A stretch of DNA of 29,196 bases from JACCXG01 sp963785755 (GTDB taxonomy: Bacteria; Acidobacteriota; Vicinamibacteria; Vicinamibacterales; 2-12-FULL-66-21). The position numbers were made by a program, and so were the translations under genes. This document shows positions 10,093 through 18,903 of this stretch, one piece after another; positions within the stretch are counted from its first letter, which is position 1, and each line of letters begins with the position of its first letter. Location: assembly GCA_963785755.1 (NCBI GenBank), contig CAWAXG010000030.1:1-29196 (forward strand), in the 5' to 3' direction. A model generated the notes under the pieces. It did no database searches and had not been told where the DNA came from. It saw nothing but the letters and a program-made list of their open reading frames with translations.

Positions 10093-11209
10093 GATCGACC
10101 GTGAGGTTTAGAATCGCCGCACTTGTCATCGCTACCCTTCCAGTGATGCAGTGGTGACCGGCCCATGTGCCATCGCTGTTCTGCAGGCCGAGAATCTTCT
10201 GCGTGATGTCCGCATGCCATTTCGACCAGGCGTCGCCGCCGACGCGCTTCATGCTGTCGCTGATGTTGAGATAGGAGAAGAACTCCTCGCCGCCCATCGA
10301 CCCGAATCCACCGACGAAGGCTGCATTGGCGAGCTGACCCTGAATCGCGCTGATTTGCTTGGCGTTCTGTACTCTGTCCGCCGCGGTGCGGCTCAACTGC
10401 TCCAGTGCCTGCGCACTCTGATACAGCGGGACGCCTGCGGCTTCGGCGGGCGCGGCAACGCCGCCTCCGCCGGCGGACACCCCTCCGGCCGCGACTCGAG
10501 CCGCGGGCGGCGGGGGGGCGCTGAGGGCGCTCACCGTGTAGGTCTCGGCACGCTTCAAGACAGCGGCATCCACCGCGACGCCTCTGTTTCGAGCCTCGAA
10601 GAGGCTGCGCGAGGCCATCGACGTGCCGAGCACCGGCGCCCAGCCGCCAGCAATGTTCCAGCTTCCGTCCGACTGCTGATGCTTCTCGATCTTCGCGACC
10701 GTCTTCTGCAGCGCCTTGCGGACCCGAGCGTTCAGCGCCGGCGTCGACGCGCGTCCGTCAATCTGCGACATCAGCATCGACGAGAGAAACGTGTCGATGT
10801 ACGGGCCCAGCTTTCGCTGGATCTGCGTGCCCTGGCGATCGGTGATTGCCAGGCCGTCGGCTGGACTCGCCTCGATCCGCTGGAGGACAAATGCGAGTGC
10901 ACGCTCCACCTGCGGCTCGTACTGCTTGCCGGCCTGCAGGAGCGCAAGGGCGGCGACCGCCGTGTTGGCGACGTCGTTGCCGCTCGATTCCAGCCGCTCT
11001 CCCGGCCGCGCGGAGGACGCCTCGCCTCCGTCCTGGCCCCACCCGCCGTCGGCGCCCTGCACGGAGGCCAGCCACCGGGCCCCTTTGTCGACCCCAGTCG
11101 ACACCGTCGCCGGCGCAGTTTTCGGTTCTGGCGTGGTGCGCTGGGTCTGCGCCCAGCCTGCCGCGCCCGCCACCACCGCCCCTGACATGACAACGGCCAG
11201 TAGTCTCAT
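10082..11209 (-). CDS. Secreted prenyltransferase/squalene-cyclase-like repeat protein (first of pair)
   Basis: 375 residues in one clean frame. A Sec signal (MRLLAVVMSGAVVAGAAGWA) is followed by an alpha/alpha-barrel repeat protein with QGADGGWG, QQSDGSWN and QNSDGTWAGH turns, plus NTAVAALALLQAG helices. A low-complexity Ala/Gly/Pro stretch lies at about residues 225-255. The product is likely periplasmic. The ribosome site AAAGGAGA sits close before the ATG. Its stop overlaps the next gene start by 11 bp. Families with this fold include squalene-hopene cyclases, protein prenyltransferases and alpha-2-macroglobulin-like TED domains; the missing catalytic acidic motif means the reaction, if any, cannot be named. 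Confidence 0.8.
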   Translation of the reverse strand: MRLLAVVMSGAVVAGAAGWAQTQRTTPEPKTAPATVSTGVDKGARWLASVQGADGGWGQDGGEASSARPGERLESSGNDVANTAVAALALLQAGKQYEPQVERALAFVLQRIEASPADGLAITDRQGTQIQRKLGPYIDTFLSSMLMSQIDGRASTPALNARVRKALQKTVAKIEKHQQSDGSWNIAGGWAPVLGTSMASRSLFEARNRGVAVDAAVLKRAETYTVSALSAPPPPAARVAAGGVSAGGGGVAAPAEAAGVPLYQSAQALEQLSRTAADRVQNAKQISAIQGQLANAAFVGGFGSMGGEEFFSYLNISDSMKRVGGDAWSKWHADITQKILGLQNSDGTWAGHHCITGRVAMTSAAILNLTVDRAR

Positions 11210-11611
11210 ACGGTCTCCTTTCGCTGATTCCAGTGCTTCCTTTTGGACGATGCCCTCGCGTCAGTGGCTGTCACGGGGCACGAGAGGCCGAGCCGGTGCG
11301 AACTCCTCCCCTGGCGTCACACGGTAAAGTGCGACGGCTCTGGGTCCCGACGCGTAAGACACCGCGGCAGGGGACGATGTTCCGGCCACTTGCGCCTTCT
11401 AACAGTCAGAACGAATGGACCCGGGAATCTTGCACGCCGTTGAAGGGATGGGCCTACGCAGGCTTTACCGGTCGGGATCGGACTTGACCTGGTGGCGAGC
11501 GCCAGGCTCTGTGGGAACGATGTCCAGCGCGAGCTCCTCGAACGAAGGCGACGGACCCTGTCCTCGGCGGCGCACTAACCCGACGGCCCGCCTCGACGAG
11601 ACGCGCGAGCC
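11210..11611. other. Intergenic region, no gene seen
   Basis: About 400 bp upstream of the repeat-protein pair and downstream of the hydrolase gene. Short frames on both strands have no recognisable content. It should hold the promoter for the gene starting at 11209. I see no RNA gene, strong hairpin or repeat. Confidence 0.5.
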
Positions 11612-13999
11612 TTATTGTGGGTTAGGCCAATTGAGATGTCGGTGCAGGAATTCAAACGTGCCGGCGCCGTTGATCGTGTGCGGGCCGTTGAAGAACTCGA
11701 TGGCCGTGCGGTCACCGATACCGAGTTTGTCGTACAGCCGGCGGACCTTGGCGTATTCGTACGCCACCCATTCGTCGGGGGCCACGCCGTCGTCATGACC
11801 GCGCTCGACCATGAACGGTCGCGGCGCGATCAACGCCGCCATCTCCGCATAGTTGAAGCTGTGCCCGAGGTTGAACTCCGGCATTTCGTATTCGTTGGTG
11901 AACAGGTAGCTGTACGGCGAATCGACCGTGACGTTCTTCTTTATCCATTCGTTGAAGTCGGCGGAACAGATGGACAGGCGATAGCGGTCGAGCAGGGACG
12001 GGACGCGCATGGCCGTCTTGCCGCCGTAGGAGAGGCCGTAGAAAGCGATACGCTGCGGATCCACGAATGGCAACTCGCTCAGCCAATCCAGGATGCGGTC
12101 GTGTTGTCCGACGATGACGGAGAACAGTGATTTCTTGAGCGGATTGGCCTTGCGCTGGAGCACGCGGAACGCGTCCTGCCCGCGGTACGGGTTGTGGGGC
12201 GCGAACGTGACAAAGCCGCGTTCGGCCAGGCGGGCGGCGAATGACTTGTAGAAGCCGAACGCGCGGCTGCTGGAATCCTCCGAGATCGTGTCGATCGGCA
12301 GGCCTTCGAGGCCATGCTGGCAGACGACGACCGGCCGGCGTTCGCCGGGCTTGAGGTCTTTCGGCACCAGCAGAAGACCCCAGGCGAACACATCCGGCCA
12401 GACATCCAACACGACGTCGTAGGCGGTCCACTTCGGGTTATCCAAAATCTTTCGCGAACGCGCATTGACGGGCAGGCTGGCCCTGGGAAGGCGGCCAATC
12501 ACCTCCTCCCAGAAATTCTCTTTGAAGTCCGTTGCAGCTGCCGTCCATTGGTCGGGTGACGAGGGCTTCATCCTGCGCCAGAAGAATTCGTCGCGGACAC
12601 GTTCGGAAAGTTGCAACAGGCTCTGGGTGTGATGGACCAGCTCCTGGACCTGGCGGCCCTGGCGCTCGGCAGGATCGAAGCCGGTTCGCTTGTCGACCAG
12701 CGCGTTTGCGCCTGTCGTCGCGGTTGGTCGGGCGATGCCAAGGGCCTCGAGGAAGACGCTCAATGCCATGCCGGAGACCGGTCCCACCGTCGTTCCTTCC
12801 GGACCATGAATGAATGCGAGCGGAAAGGGGAATGATTTCGGAAACAGGCCGCGGGTGCGTTCGATTTCCGCCTCGACGTCGAATCGGGCGGGAGTCGATA
12901 GCTTTCCGGGAGCGGCGCCACGGCGCCCCTCGCGGGCCTGGGGCGGGCCGTCGATCCTGGGCACTTCGCTGAACTCGACGGTCAAGTTGCGCGGCGCGAT
13001 CAGACTCGCGATCTCCGCATCGCCGAATTCGTGAAGCAGTCCGAAGACATTGCGGTATATCGGTTCCTCCCAGGCGCGCTGCCGAGGCGCGAAGTAGCCG
13101 CTGACCAGCGCAGCGTCAATGCGCGTGTCGAGGGCCGCGCTGTAAAGCGCGAGCAAACCTCCCTCGGCAAATCCCGCCACGCCGATCATCGGGTCCTGGA
13201 GGGTCCGTGTGGAGGACCTGGATTCTTCTTCCGTGAACCAGTCGACGGCCGCCAGGACCTTCTGCACCTCGTAACCGATGATGTGCTGCCCCATTTCATA
13301 GGCCTGCCGGTAAATCCATTCGCGGTGCGGCTGGTTGGTGAAACGCTTGAGTTGCGCGTTGCCCGACCAGGTGTCCTGGCGATCGATGAGGACCGGCACA
13401 ATCACCTGGCATCCGTGTTCGGCCAGGCGTCGTGCGAACTGCGACTCGCGCGGCAGGCCTGGTGCGAGGCCGACCAGCATCTCCGGCGTTTGATCGGCAT
13501 CGGGTAAGGCCACCACCCGTGCCCGCAGATCGCCTTTGGGCTGGAGCAATAATCCTTCGCCGTGAACGTCCTGAAACACGGGCCATCGCACGGCGTACAC
13601 CCGGAACCGGTCGGTCTCGGCCACCAGTGGCAGCGCCGCCGTGCTGGTGATGTATTCGAGGGCGTTGACGGGAAGACGCGGATCGACCGCGCCGACGTAT
13701 TTCTGGAATCGTTGGCGGTTCTGCTGGACCGACTTCTCGTAAGCCGCGCGTGAAGAGAAATCCCGCTGCCAGAGTTTCTGCCGCTCCACCACGGAACGGT
13801 CAAGCTCGCCCATGAAAAACTTGTCAATGCCCGCCACCATCCGGGCGGAGAGGTCGCCTTCCCACGTCAACGGTTGTGTTCCCGGCAAGGGCTCGGTCGT
13901 CTGTGCTCCGGCTGCGAGCGGGACGATCAGGAGCGAGAGGACCAGCCATCGAACGTTCGGGCAGAAGGGGACCGAATGAAGAATGGCAGAGGACGGCAT
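11612..13999 (-). CDS. Secreted tandem alpha/beta hydrolase (dienelactone/acetyl-xylan-esterase-like)
   Basis: 795 residues, uninterrupted. A signal peptide covers about residues 15-33 (WLVLSLLIVPLAAGAQ). Two alpha/beta-hydrolase domains follow. In the first, the nucleophile elbow reads GVAGFAEGG, with Ala (about residue 278) where Ser is expected, so it is probably inactive. In the second the elbow is FYGLSYGG with Ser at about 657, Asp in RGHDDGVAPDEW and His in NGPHTING (about 774), a complete triad. The C-terminal domain resembles the abhydrolase 7 / acetyl-xylan-esterase group of Acidobacteria and Planctomycetes. The likely substrate is an ester, perhaps on a sugar or polymer, in the periplasm. 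A TAGAAT element only 6 nt before the ATG suggests a leaderless transcript. Confidence 0.83.
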   Translation of the reverse strand: MPSSAILHSVPFCPNVRWLVLSLLIVPLAAGAQTTEPLPGTQPLTWEGDLSARMVAGIDKFFMGELDRSVVERQKLWQRDFSSRAAYEKSVQQNRQRFQKYVGAVDPRLPVNALEYITSTAALPLVAETDRFRVYAVRWPVFQDVHGEGLLLQPKGDLRARVVALPDADQTPEMLVGLAPGLPRESQFARRLAEHGCQVIVPVLIDRQDTWSGNAQLKRFTNQPHREWIYRQAYEMGQHIIGYEVQKVLAAVDWFTEEESRSSTRTLQDPMIGVAGFAEGGLLALYSAALDTRIDAALVSGYFAPRQRAWEEPIYRNVFGLLHEFGDAEIASLIAPRNLTVEFSEVPRIDGPPQAREGRRGAAPGKLSTPARFDVEAEIERTRGLFPKSFPFPLAFIHGPEGTTVGPVSGMALSVFLEALGIARPTATTGANALVDKRTGFDPAERQGRQVQELVHHTQSLLQLSERVRDEFFWRRMKPSSPDQWTAAATDFKENFWEEVIGRLPRASLPVNARSRKILDNPKWTAYDVVLDVWPDVFAWGLLLVPKDLKPGERRPVVVCQHGLEGLPIDTISEDSSSRAFGFYKSFAARLAERGFVTFAPHNPYRGQDAFRVLQRKANPLKKSLFSVIVGQHDRILDWLSELPFVDPQRIAFYGLSYGGKTAMRVPSLLDRYRLSICSADFNEWIKKNVTVDSPYSYLFTNEYEMPEFNLGHSFNYAEMAALIAPRPFMVERGHDDGVAPDEWVAYEYAKVRRLYDKLGIGDRTAIEFFNGPHTINGAGTFEFLHRHLNWPNPQ

Positions 14000-14005
14000 G
14001 CCGGC

Positions 14006-14011
14006 ATTCTA
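14006..14011 (-). promoter_or_regulatory. Putative -10 element (TAGAAT) of the tandem hydrolase gene
   Basis: Minus-strand GCGTAGAATGC sits 6 nt before the ATG at 13999, matching GCGTAGAATGC before the sigma gene at 17895. The short distance would put the transcript start at or near the start codon. The sequence before it (GTTTCGG) is also shared. Confidence 0.4.
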
Positions 14012-14257
14012 CGCGCGAACCGAAACTGGCTTATGAGGTAGCCGGACTGAGATGCCGCCCGAGTCGAGCGACTAGGCTGGCGCCAGCATGGCACCACGGT
14101 CTTTGCGGTATCGGTGGTGCTGTTCTGGTGCGCCGTCCTGTATTCGTCTCGAACCGAGCCTCACACACGTCGTCCCCGTCGCACGGCGGGCGACCCAGGC
14201 GACTAAAGCCATGCTCACAGCGCCCAGAGTGTGGTCGTGAGTGCGTGACGTACGCCG

Positions 14258-17200
14258 CTATCGCTTCGTCGGCACGAGGCGCTTCAGCTCCTCGAACCAG
14301 TTGTGCACAAGAATGATCCGAGGCGACGGTGGGCGCTCGTCGGCCTCACTGGCCTCCTTGATCATCAGAAACCGCTGACCGTCGGCCGACACATCGTACA
14401 TGCGTCCCAACCCCCGTTCGGGATGACGGACAAGAGACGGCGCATCGAATAGCTTCTCTGGCGTGCCGCGCTCGATCTGTCGAACCCATCTTCACCGGGG
14501 CGCGCATCAACGTGCCCATGGATTCGTAGAAGAGTTCCTGTCCGTTCTGCGCCCACAGCGGTTGCGTGCCACCGTTGGTCGAGACCCGCCGCTTCCAGGC
14601 ATCGACGTTCGGGAAGGATCGCACGTAGATTTCAAGCCGACCGGATTCATTCGATTCGTAGGCGAGCCACTGGCCGTTAGGTGAAACTTCCGCGTTCAAC
14701 TCGTCAAAAGGTTCCGCCAGGAGCGGCTGCGGTCGACGCTCGCCTGTTAGTGGCAAAAGGTAAACGTCCGTCCCGAGCAGAGCTCCCACTTTGGACGACG
14801 GCGTGTGGACCCGGAAAAGGTCCGTCCCGAGCAGAGCTCCCACTTTGGACGACGGCGTGTGGACCCGGAGAAGGAGCGCGGTGCCGTCTGGTGTGACCGT
14901 GGACGGAAACATCCCGACCGCGCCCTGCAGTAATGGTTCTGCGGGTCCCGTAAAGTCTGCTGACCGCCGGAACAGGCTTCGCGGAGCGTTGGGAGCGCTG
15001 ACTGTGCTCGACGTGTAGATCACGGTCTTTCCGTCATGTCCCCAAACGCCAACTCGCTCGAACGTCGGCTCGAGCGTCAGACGGTCGAGCGTTTCACGCG
15101 CCAGATGCCAGATCCAGATGTCGTGTGCTTGATCACGAAGCACAAGCGCGACGCGCGTCCCGTCGGATGACAGTCGTGGATACCAATAATTTCGAGGGGG
15201 CATCCGTTTGATCGGAACTTCGCGGCCCTGGCGATCGACCCACACGAGCGTCCGTGGACGGGAGAGTTCGCCGATTGCGTCCCTCGGCACATACACCAGT
15301 GCGCCCTGATTGGAGAACGCGAACTGAGCGGCGACGTTAGGCTGTGCCACGTCGTCCACCAGCGGAACAGCGTCTCCCGTCACCGCAAGCCTGGACACGT
15401 CAAAGGGGACCGCGAACAACGTTCCGTCACGCGCGTACACGAGATGGCCGCTCGGCACATACCGCGCGTCGGCGCCACGCTCCACCACGACGTCGCGCTT
15501 GCCGGTGTCGAGTGACTGGACGACGATCTGCGCCGTATCCCACTCGCCGTAGCGGGCCACGAGCGTGAACAGGATGGCGCGCCCGCCGGAGAGCAGCTGC
15601 GGCCCGTGGGCGATCTGACCGGCCTCGACTTTCACGACCTGCTCGGGCTTTCCTCCTTCGCTCGATACGCGCCAGATCCCCGCGGCGGCGCCTGTCCCGG
15701 CGCCCTCCTCCCTTTGCCCGTAGAGAATCGTGTTGTCGCTCGTCCAGCTGACGCCCCACGGGTTCTCCGCAGGACACAGCGGGAGCGGCGCGCCGCCGGT
15801 GATTGAGACCTTCTTGAGCTGGCCGTCCTGCCAGAAGCCGATCCACCGACCATCTGGTGAAAAGAACAGGTTGCGTGATGCCCCTCCCGGGGCGAGGTCG
15901 ACCTCGGTGCCGCGGATGGGCGTCGGGTCGAGCTGGTCCAGTGGCCGCAGATAGAGTCGTTGGTTCGCCGTGTACGCGAGATGAGTGCCGTCGGCAGAGA
16001 GCGCCACCGCGCGAGCACCGAAATCCGTAAAGCGGTCACCCATCGGGAGCGTGATGGTGGACCGCACCACCGGCAACGAGGGCGGCGACACCCTGGTGAG
16101 CGAGAAGGTCGTGTACGCCACGATCCCGGCCCCCGCCGCGACCGCCACCAGGATCGACGCGCGGCGCCGGATCGTCGAGGCACGCGGCACCGCGACGGCT
16201 GTCACCGGCTCGCCTTCGCGATCGAGGATGAACCGGGCGGTTGACAGGTCCGCGACTCGCCGCCGCCGATCCTTGTCGAGACACCCGCGGAGCAGAGCGA
16301 CGAGGGTGGGTGACACGTTCGCCGGCAACGCCGTCCAATCCGGCTCGCCGCGGAGCACCGTCGCCAGCGTGTCTGAGATGCCTTCCTCCTCAAACGCTCG
16401 TCTGCCCGTCACCATCTCGTACAGCACGCACCCGAAGGCCCAGATGTCCGTCCGCTTGTCCACCGCCTCACCGCGGATCTGTTCGGGGCTCATGTACGCA
16501 GGAGTGCCCAGGAGTCGCCCCAAGGCTGGTTCCCGCGGAGGGCTGGCCTTCGGTCGGCGGGGGCCGGGCTGCTCCCTGGCACCATGAGTGCCTTGCGCCA
16601 GGCCGAAGTCGAGCACCTTCGCGCGAACATCACCAGCTGGCACCCCGCAGTGTTGGTGGCGCTCTGCAGCACGATATTGGCCGGTTTCAGATCGCGATGA
16701 ACGATGCCCTTCTCGTGCGCCGAGTCGAGCGCATCGGCAATCTGGCGCGCGATCGCGAGGCCCTCGGAGACCGGCACTGGCCCACGTTCCAGCCGCTCGG
16801 CAAGCGTCGGCCCGTCGACCAGCTCGAGGACGAGCGCCGTCACGCCATCGGTTTCCTCCAGGCCGTAGATCGCGCCGATGTTGGGATGGTTCAGCGTGGC
16901 GAGCAGGCGCGCTTCGCGTGCGAAACGCGACCGGCGCTCGGGATCAGCAGTGAACTGCTGACGGCAGGATCTTGATCGCGACGTCGCGACCGAGCTTCGT
17001 GTCACGGGCGCGATAGACCTCGCCCATGCCACCGGCGCCGAGCAGGGCGACGATCTTGTAGGGCCCGAGCTGCCGATTGAGCACGTGAGCACCAACAGGA
17101 GCACTAACCGCCGCAAGGATCTCGGCGGATGGTCGTTCGAGGAAGCGCTCCGAAGCGGCCTCCTGCCCGAGCAGCGATTCGACCTCCTGTCGCAGCGCGT

Positions 17201-17306
17201 CGTCGCCGATACAGGCCTCGTTTAAGAACGCGGCACGCTCCGCCGGCGGCCGTTCCAGCGCGGCGTGATACACGCGGGAGACCTCGTCGAGCGGGTCAGG
17301 CGTCAT
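14258..17306 (-). CDS. Serine/threonine kinase with TM segment and TolB-like propeller (frameshifted)
   Basis: About 1015 residues when joined. The N-terminal extension (PPAERAAFLNEA, RQEVESLL) is followed by the kinase: LLGAGGMGEVY, VAIKIL, HRDLKPANI, DFGLAQ, MSPEQIRGEAVDKRTDIWAF. A membrane helix (about 16090-16150 in DNA) leads to a PD40 propeller ending LVHNWFEELKRLVPTKR at 14258. The frame shifts near 16967 (extra T), 16660 (one G missing from a G run) and 14487 (extra G). The last correction moves the C-terminus about 90 bp past the stop of the longest frame. The propeller contains an in-frame 54-bp duplication. The start overlaps the sigma gene by 11 bp, so the pair is coupled. Kinase call is firm; the signal sensed is unknown. 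Confidence 0.87.
14766..14873. repeat. 54-bp in-frame tandem duplication in the kinase propeller
   Basis: Two adjacent copies, 14766-14819 and 14820-14873, match at 53 of 54 positions. Each encodes 18 residues (VHTPSSKVGALLGTD plus three). It keeps the frame and would add an extra strand or loop to a propeller blade. Confidence 0.9.
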
Positions 17307-17895
17307 GGCGGGGGGCTGTTCGACCGAGCTCCCGAAGCAGCCATACCTTGGCCAGTTTCCAATCGCGCTTCACGGTTTCCGGCGACACCTTCAACGCCTC
17401 GGCGGTCTCTTCGACGCTCAGTCCGCCGAAGAATCGCAGCTCCACGACGTCGGCCCTCCGCGACGAGATGGCCGCGAAGTGCGTCAGTGCCTCGTCCAAC
17501 GCGATGAGGTCATCGCCCCGCGCGTGCGATACCACCAGCGCTTCATCGAAAGAGACCCGGTGTGCGTCGCCGCCGCGTTTTCTGTACCCCTTCGCCCGCG
17601 CGGCATCCACGAGAATGCGCCGCATCAAACGCGCCGCCATGGCGAGGAAGTGGGCCCGGTCCTGCCACTGCATCTGGCGGAGGTCGACCAGCCGCAGATA
17701 CGCCTCGTTGACCAGCGCCGTGGGCTGCAGCGTGTGGCCGACGCGCTCCCCGGCCATGAACCGGCGCGCCAGCCGCCGCAGTTCGTCGTGCACGAGGGGA
17801 ATCAACTGTTCGAGTGCAGCCGCGTCACCCGCGCCCCAGGCCCGCAACAGCCCCGTGGCCCGGTGCGCGTCCCCCGATGTGAGCGGTCGTTCCAT
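17296..17895 (-). CDS. ECF-type RNA polymerase sigma factor (SinI/TIGR02999-like), kinase-coupled
   Basis: 199 residues in one frame. Region 2: DELRRLARRF, then LQPTALVNEAYLRLVDL (Thr at residue 59), WQDRAHFLAMAARLMRRIL. Region 4: DVVELRFFGGLSVEETAEAL and KVSPETVKRDWKLAKVWLL. It should direct RNA polymerase to a dedicated set of promoters. Region 2.2 lacks the acidic cluster of normal ECFs and carries the same PTALV motif as the sigma at 8224-8791. No anti-sigma gene is nearby; the downstream kinase overlaps its stop by 11 bp. A TAGAAT element precedes it at 17917. The divergent metalloprotease-like gene begins 116 bp away. Well-supported family call; target genes are unknown. Confidence 0.93.
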   Translation of the reverse strand: MERPLTSGDAHRATGLLRAWGAGDAAALEQLIPLVHDELRRLARRFMAGERVGHTLQPTALVNEAYLRLVDLRQMQWQDRAHFLAMAARLMRRILVDAARAKGYRKRGGDAHRVSFDEALVVSHARGDDLIALDEALTHFAAISSRRADVVELRFFGGLSVEETAEALKVSPETVKRDWKLAKVWLLRELGRTAPRHDA

Positions 17896-17916
17896 CGTTC
17901 CCCGGACGGTGTCAGC

Positions 17917-17922
17917 ATTCTA
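17917..17922 (-). promoter_or_regulatory. Putative -10 element (TAGAAT) of the second sigma-kinase cassette
   Basis: Minus-strand GCGTAGAATGC, 21 nt before the ATG at 17895. Nearly identical to the element before the hydrolase gene at 14006. No clear -35 box. Confidence 0.4.
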
Positions 17923-18011
17923 CGCCCGAAACCGCACCTTACCCGCCGCCTCGCTGATTCCCGCCTCTCGGAAACGAAGCCGAAACGGCTTGGTTCCAGG
18001 AGGTCTTCGGG

Positions 18012-18878
18012 ATGGCGATCAGCCGGCGAACGATGGCACTCAGCGCGCTCATCGCTTCAGTGGGGGGAGGTGCCTGGGCACGCGGCCAAAGCCTGCCCGT
18101 CTCAAATCCCCGCGAGATCCTAGCCAGCGATCCCGCAGCATTTATCCAGCTCCTGGACGATTTCCGGCCGTCGCCGGTCACGTCCGAGACAAAGCAAATG
18201 GTGCTGAAGTCTCTTCCGCGGGAACTGAAGGGCAGGGCCGTGAACGCGAGGGGCCGCGCGAAGCTGGAAGGCTTGTCTCTGGTGCTTCGCGCTGTTCAGC
18301 GTGATGCGGTGTACGAAATCAGGGTGATTCAGAGCCCATCGGCGACAATCGCGATAGATGGTCGCGCGGTTCTCCTGATTTCCGAACGTGCACTCGGAGT
18401 CCTCGATGCCGACCAGCTACGAGCGGCCGTGGCGCACGAGGCGGCTCATGAGTACGTGTGGGAGGAGTGGCAGCGGGCGGATAAGCGCGATGATTGGAAA
18501 CGGTTGCGGGAGCTCGAGCTCGTCTGCGACGGAATCGCTGTCGTGATTCTGCAGCAGCTTGGTTTGGAGACCTCCTCCTTAATCCGAGGCTTTGAGAAAT
18601 TGACCTACTCGAACCTTCTGTGGCTTGGCTCACCTCCCAATCCGAGCAGGTATCCAACGCTGGCCGAACGCGGCGAGTTCGCCCGGGAGGTGGCGGCGTG
18701 GATGACAGGCGTGTCTCGCAAGGATGCATCCGGTCGGCGGCCCGCAACGAAGCCGCTGCGCGAGTCGGGCACGCCGTCCAGGCGATCAAGGGCCATGCGA
18801 TTGGCGCCCGGATCTGGTCTCGGTTTCATGCGGCTCGAGTCTGCGTTGTCTGCCGGAGGGGACGGCGGACGGGGGTAG
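18012..18878 (+). CDS. Exported metalloprotease-like protein (HExxH zincin, M48-like)
   Basis: 288 residues. The N-terminus ISRRTMALSALIASVGGGAWA (residues 3-23, given in part) is a Sec or Tat signal. The core has the zinc motif HEAAH (about 141-145) in VAHEAAHEYVWEEW. About 30 residues later ELVCDGIAV supplies the third ligand Glu and the Asp, as in M48-like families. Before it lies LLISERALGVLDADQLRAAV, the usual strand and helix. The product is probably a periplasmic peptidase or a peptidase-fold protein; the substrate is unknown. The tail beyond residue 235 (RKDASGRRPATKP) is basic and low in complexity and may be out of frame. Its stop is 25 bp before the next gene, so the two could be co-transcribed. 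Confidence 0.78.
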   Translation: MAISRRTMALSALIASVGGGAWARGQSLPVSNPREILASDPAAFIQLLDDFRPSPVTSETKQMVLKSLPRELKGRAVNARGRAKLEGLSLVLRAVQRDAVYEIRVIQSPSATIAIDGRAVLLISERALGVLDADQLRAAVAHEAAHEYVWEEWQRADKRDDWKRLRELELVCDGIAVVILQQLGLETSSLIRGFEKLTYSNLLWLGSPPNPSRYPTLAERGEFAREVAAWMTGVSRKDASGRRPATKPLRESGTPSRRSRAMRLAPGSGLGFMRLESALSAGGDGGRG

Positions 18879-18898
18879 AATTCGTCCTCTGCAAGGAG
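18876..18898 (+). promoter_or_regulatory. TAGAAT element and strong ribosome site before the Gfo/Idh gene
   Basis: TAGAAT (18876-18881) overlaps the stop of the upstream gene and AAGGAG (18893-18898) stands 5 nt before the ATG at 18904. The ribosome site decides the start. The -10 call is tentative because the genes could also share one transcript. Confidence 0.4.
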
Positions 18899-18903
18899 AT
18901 TTC

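Noticed and set aside
10151..11185. 344-codon plus-strand frame opposite the repeat protein
   Set aside because: Antisense to a clear exported protein with signal peptide and repeats; composition is arginine-rich shadow coding.
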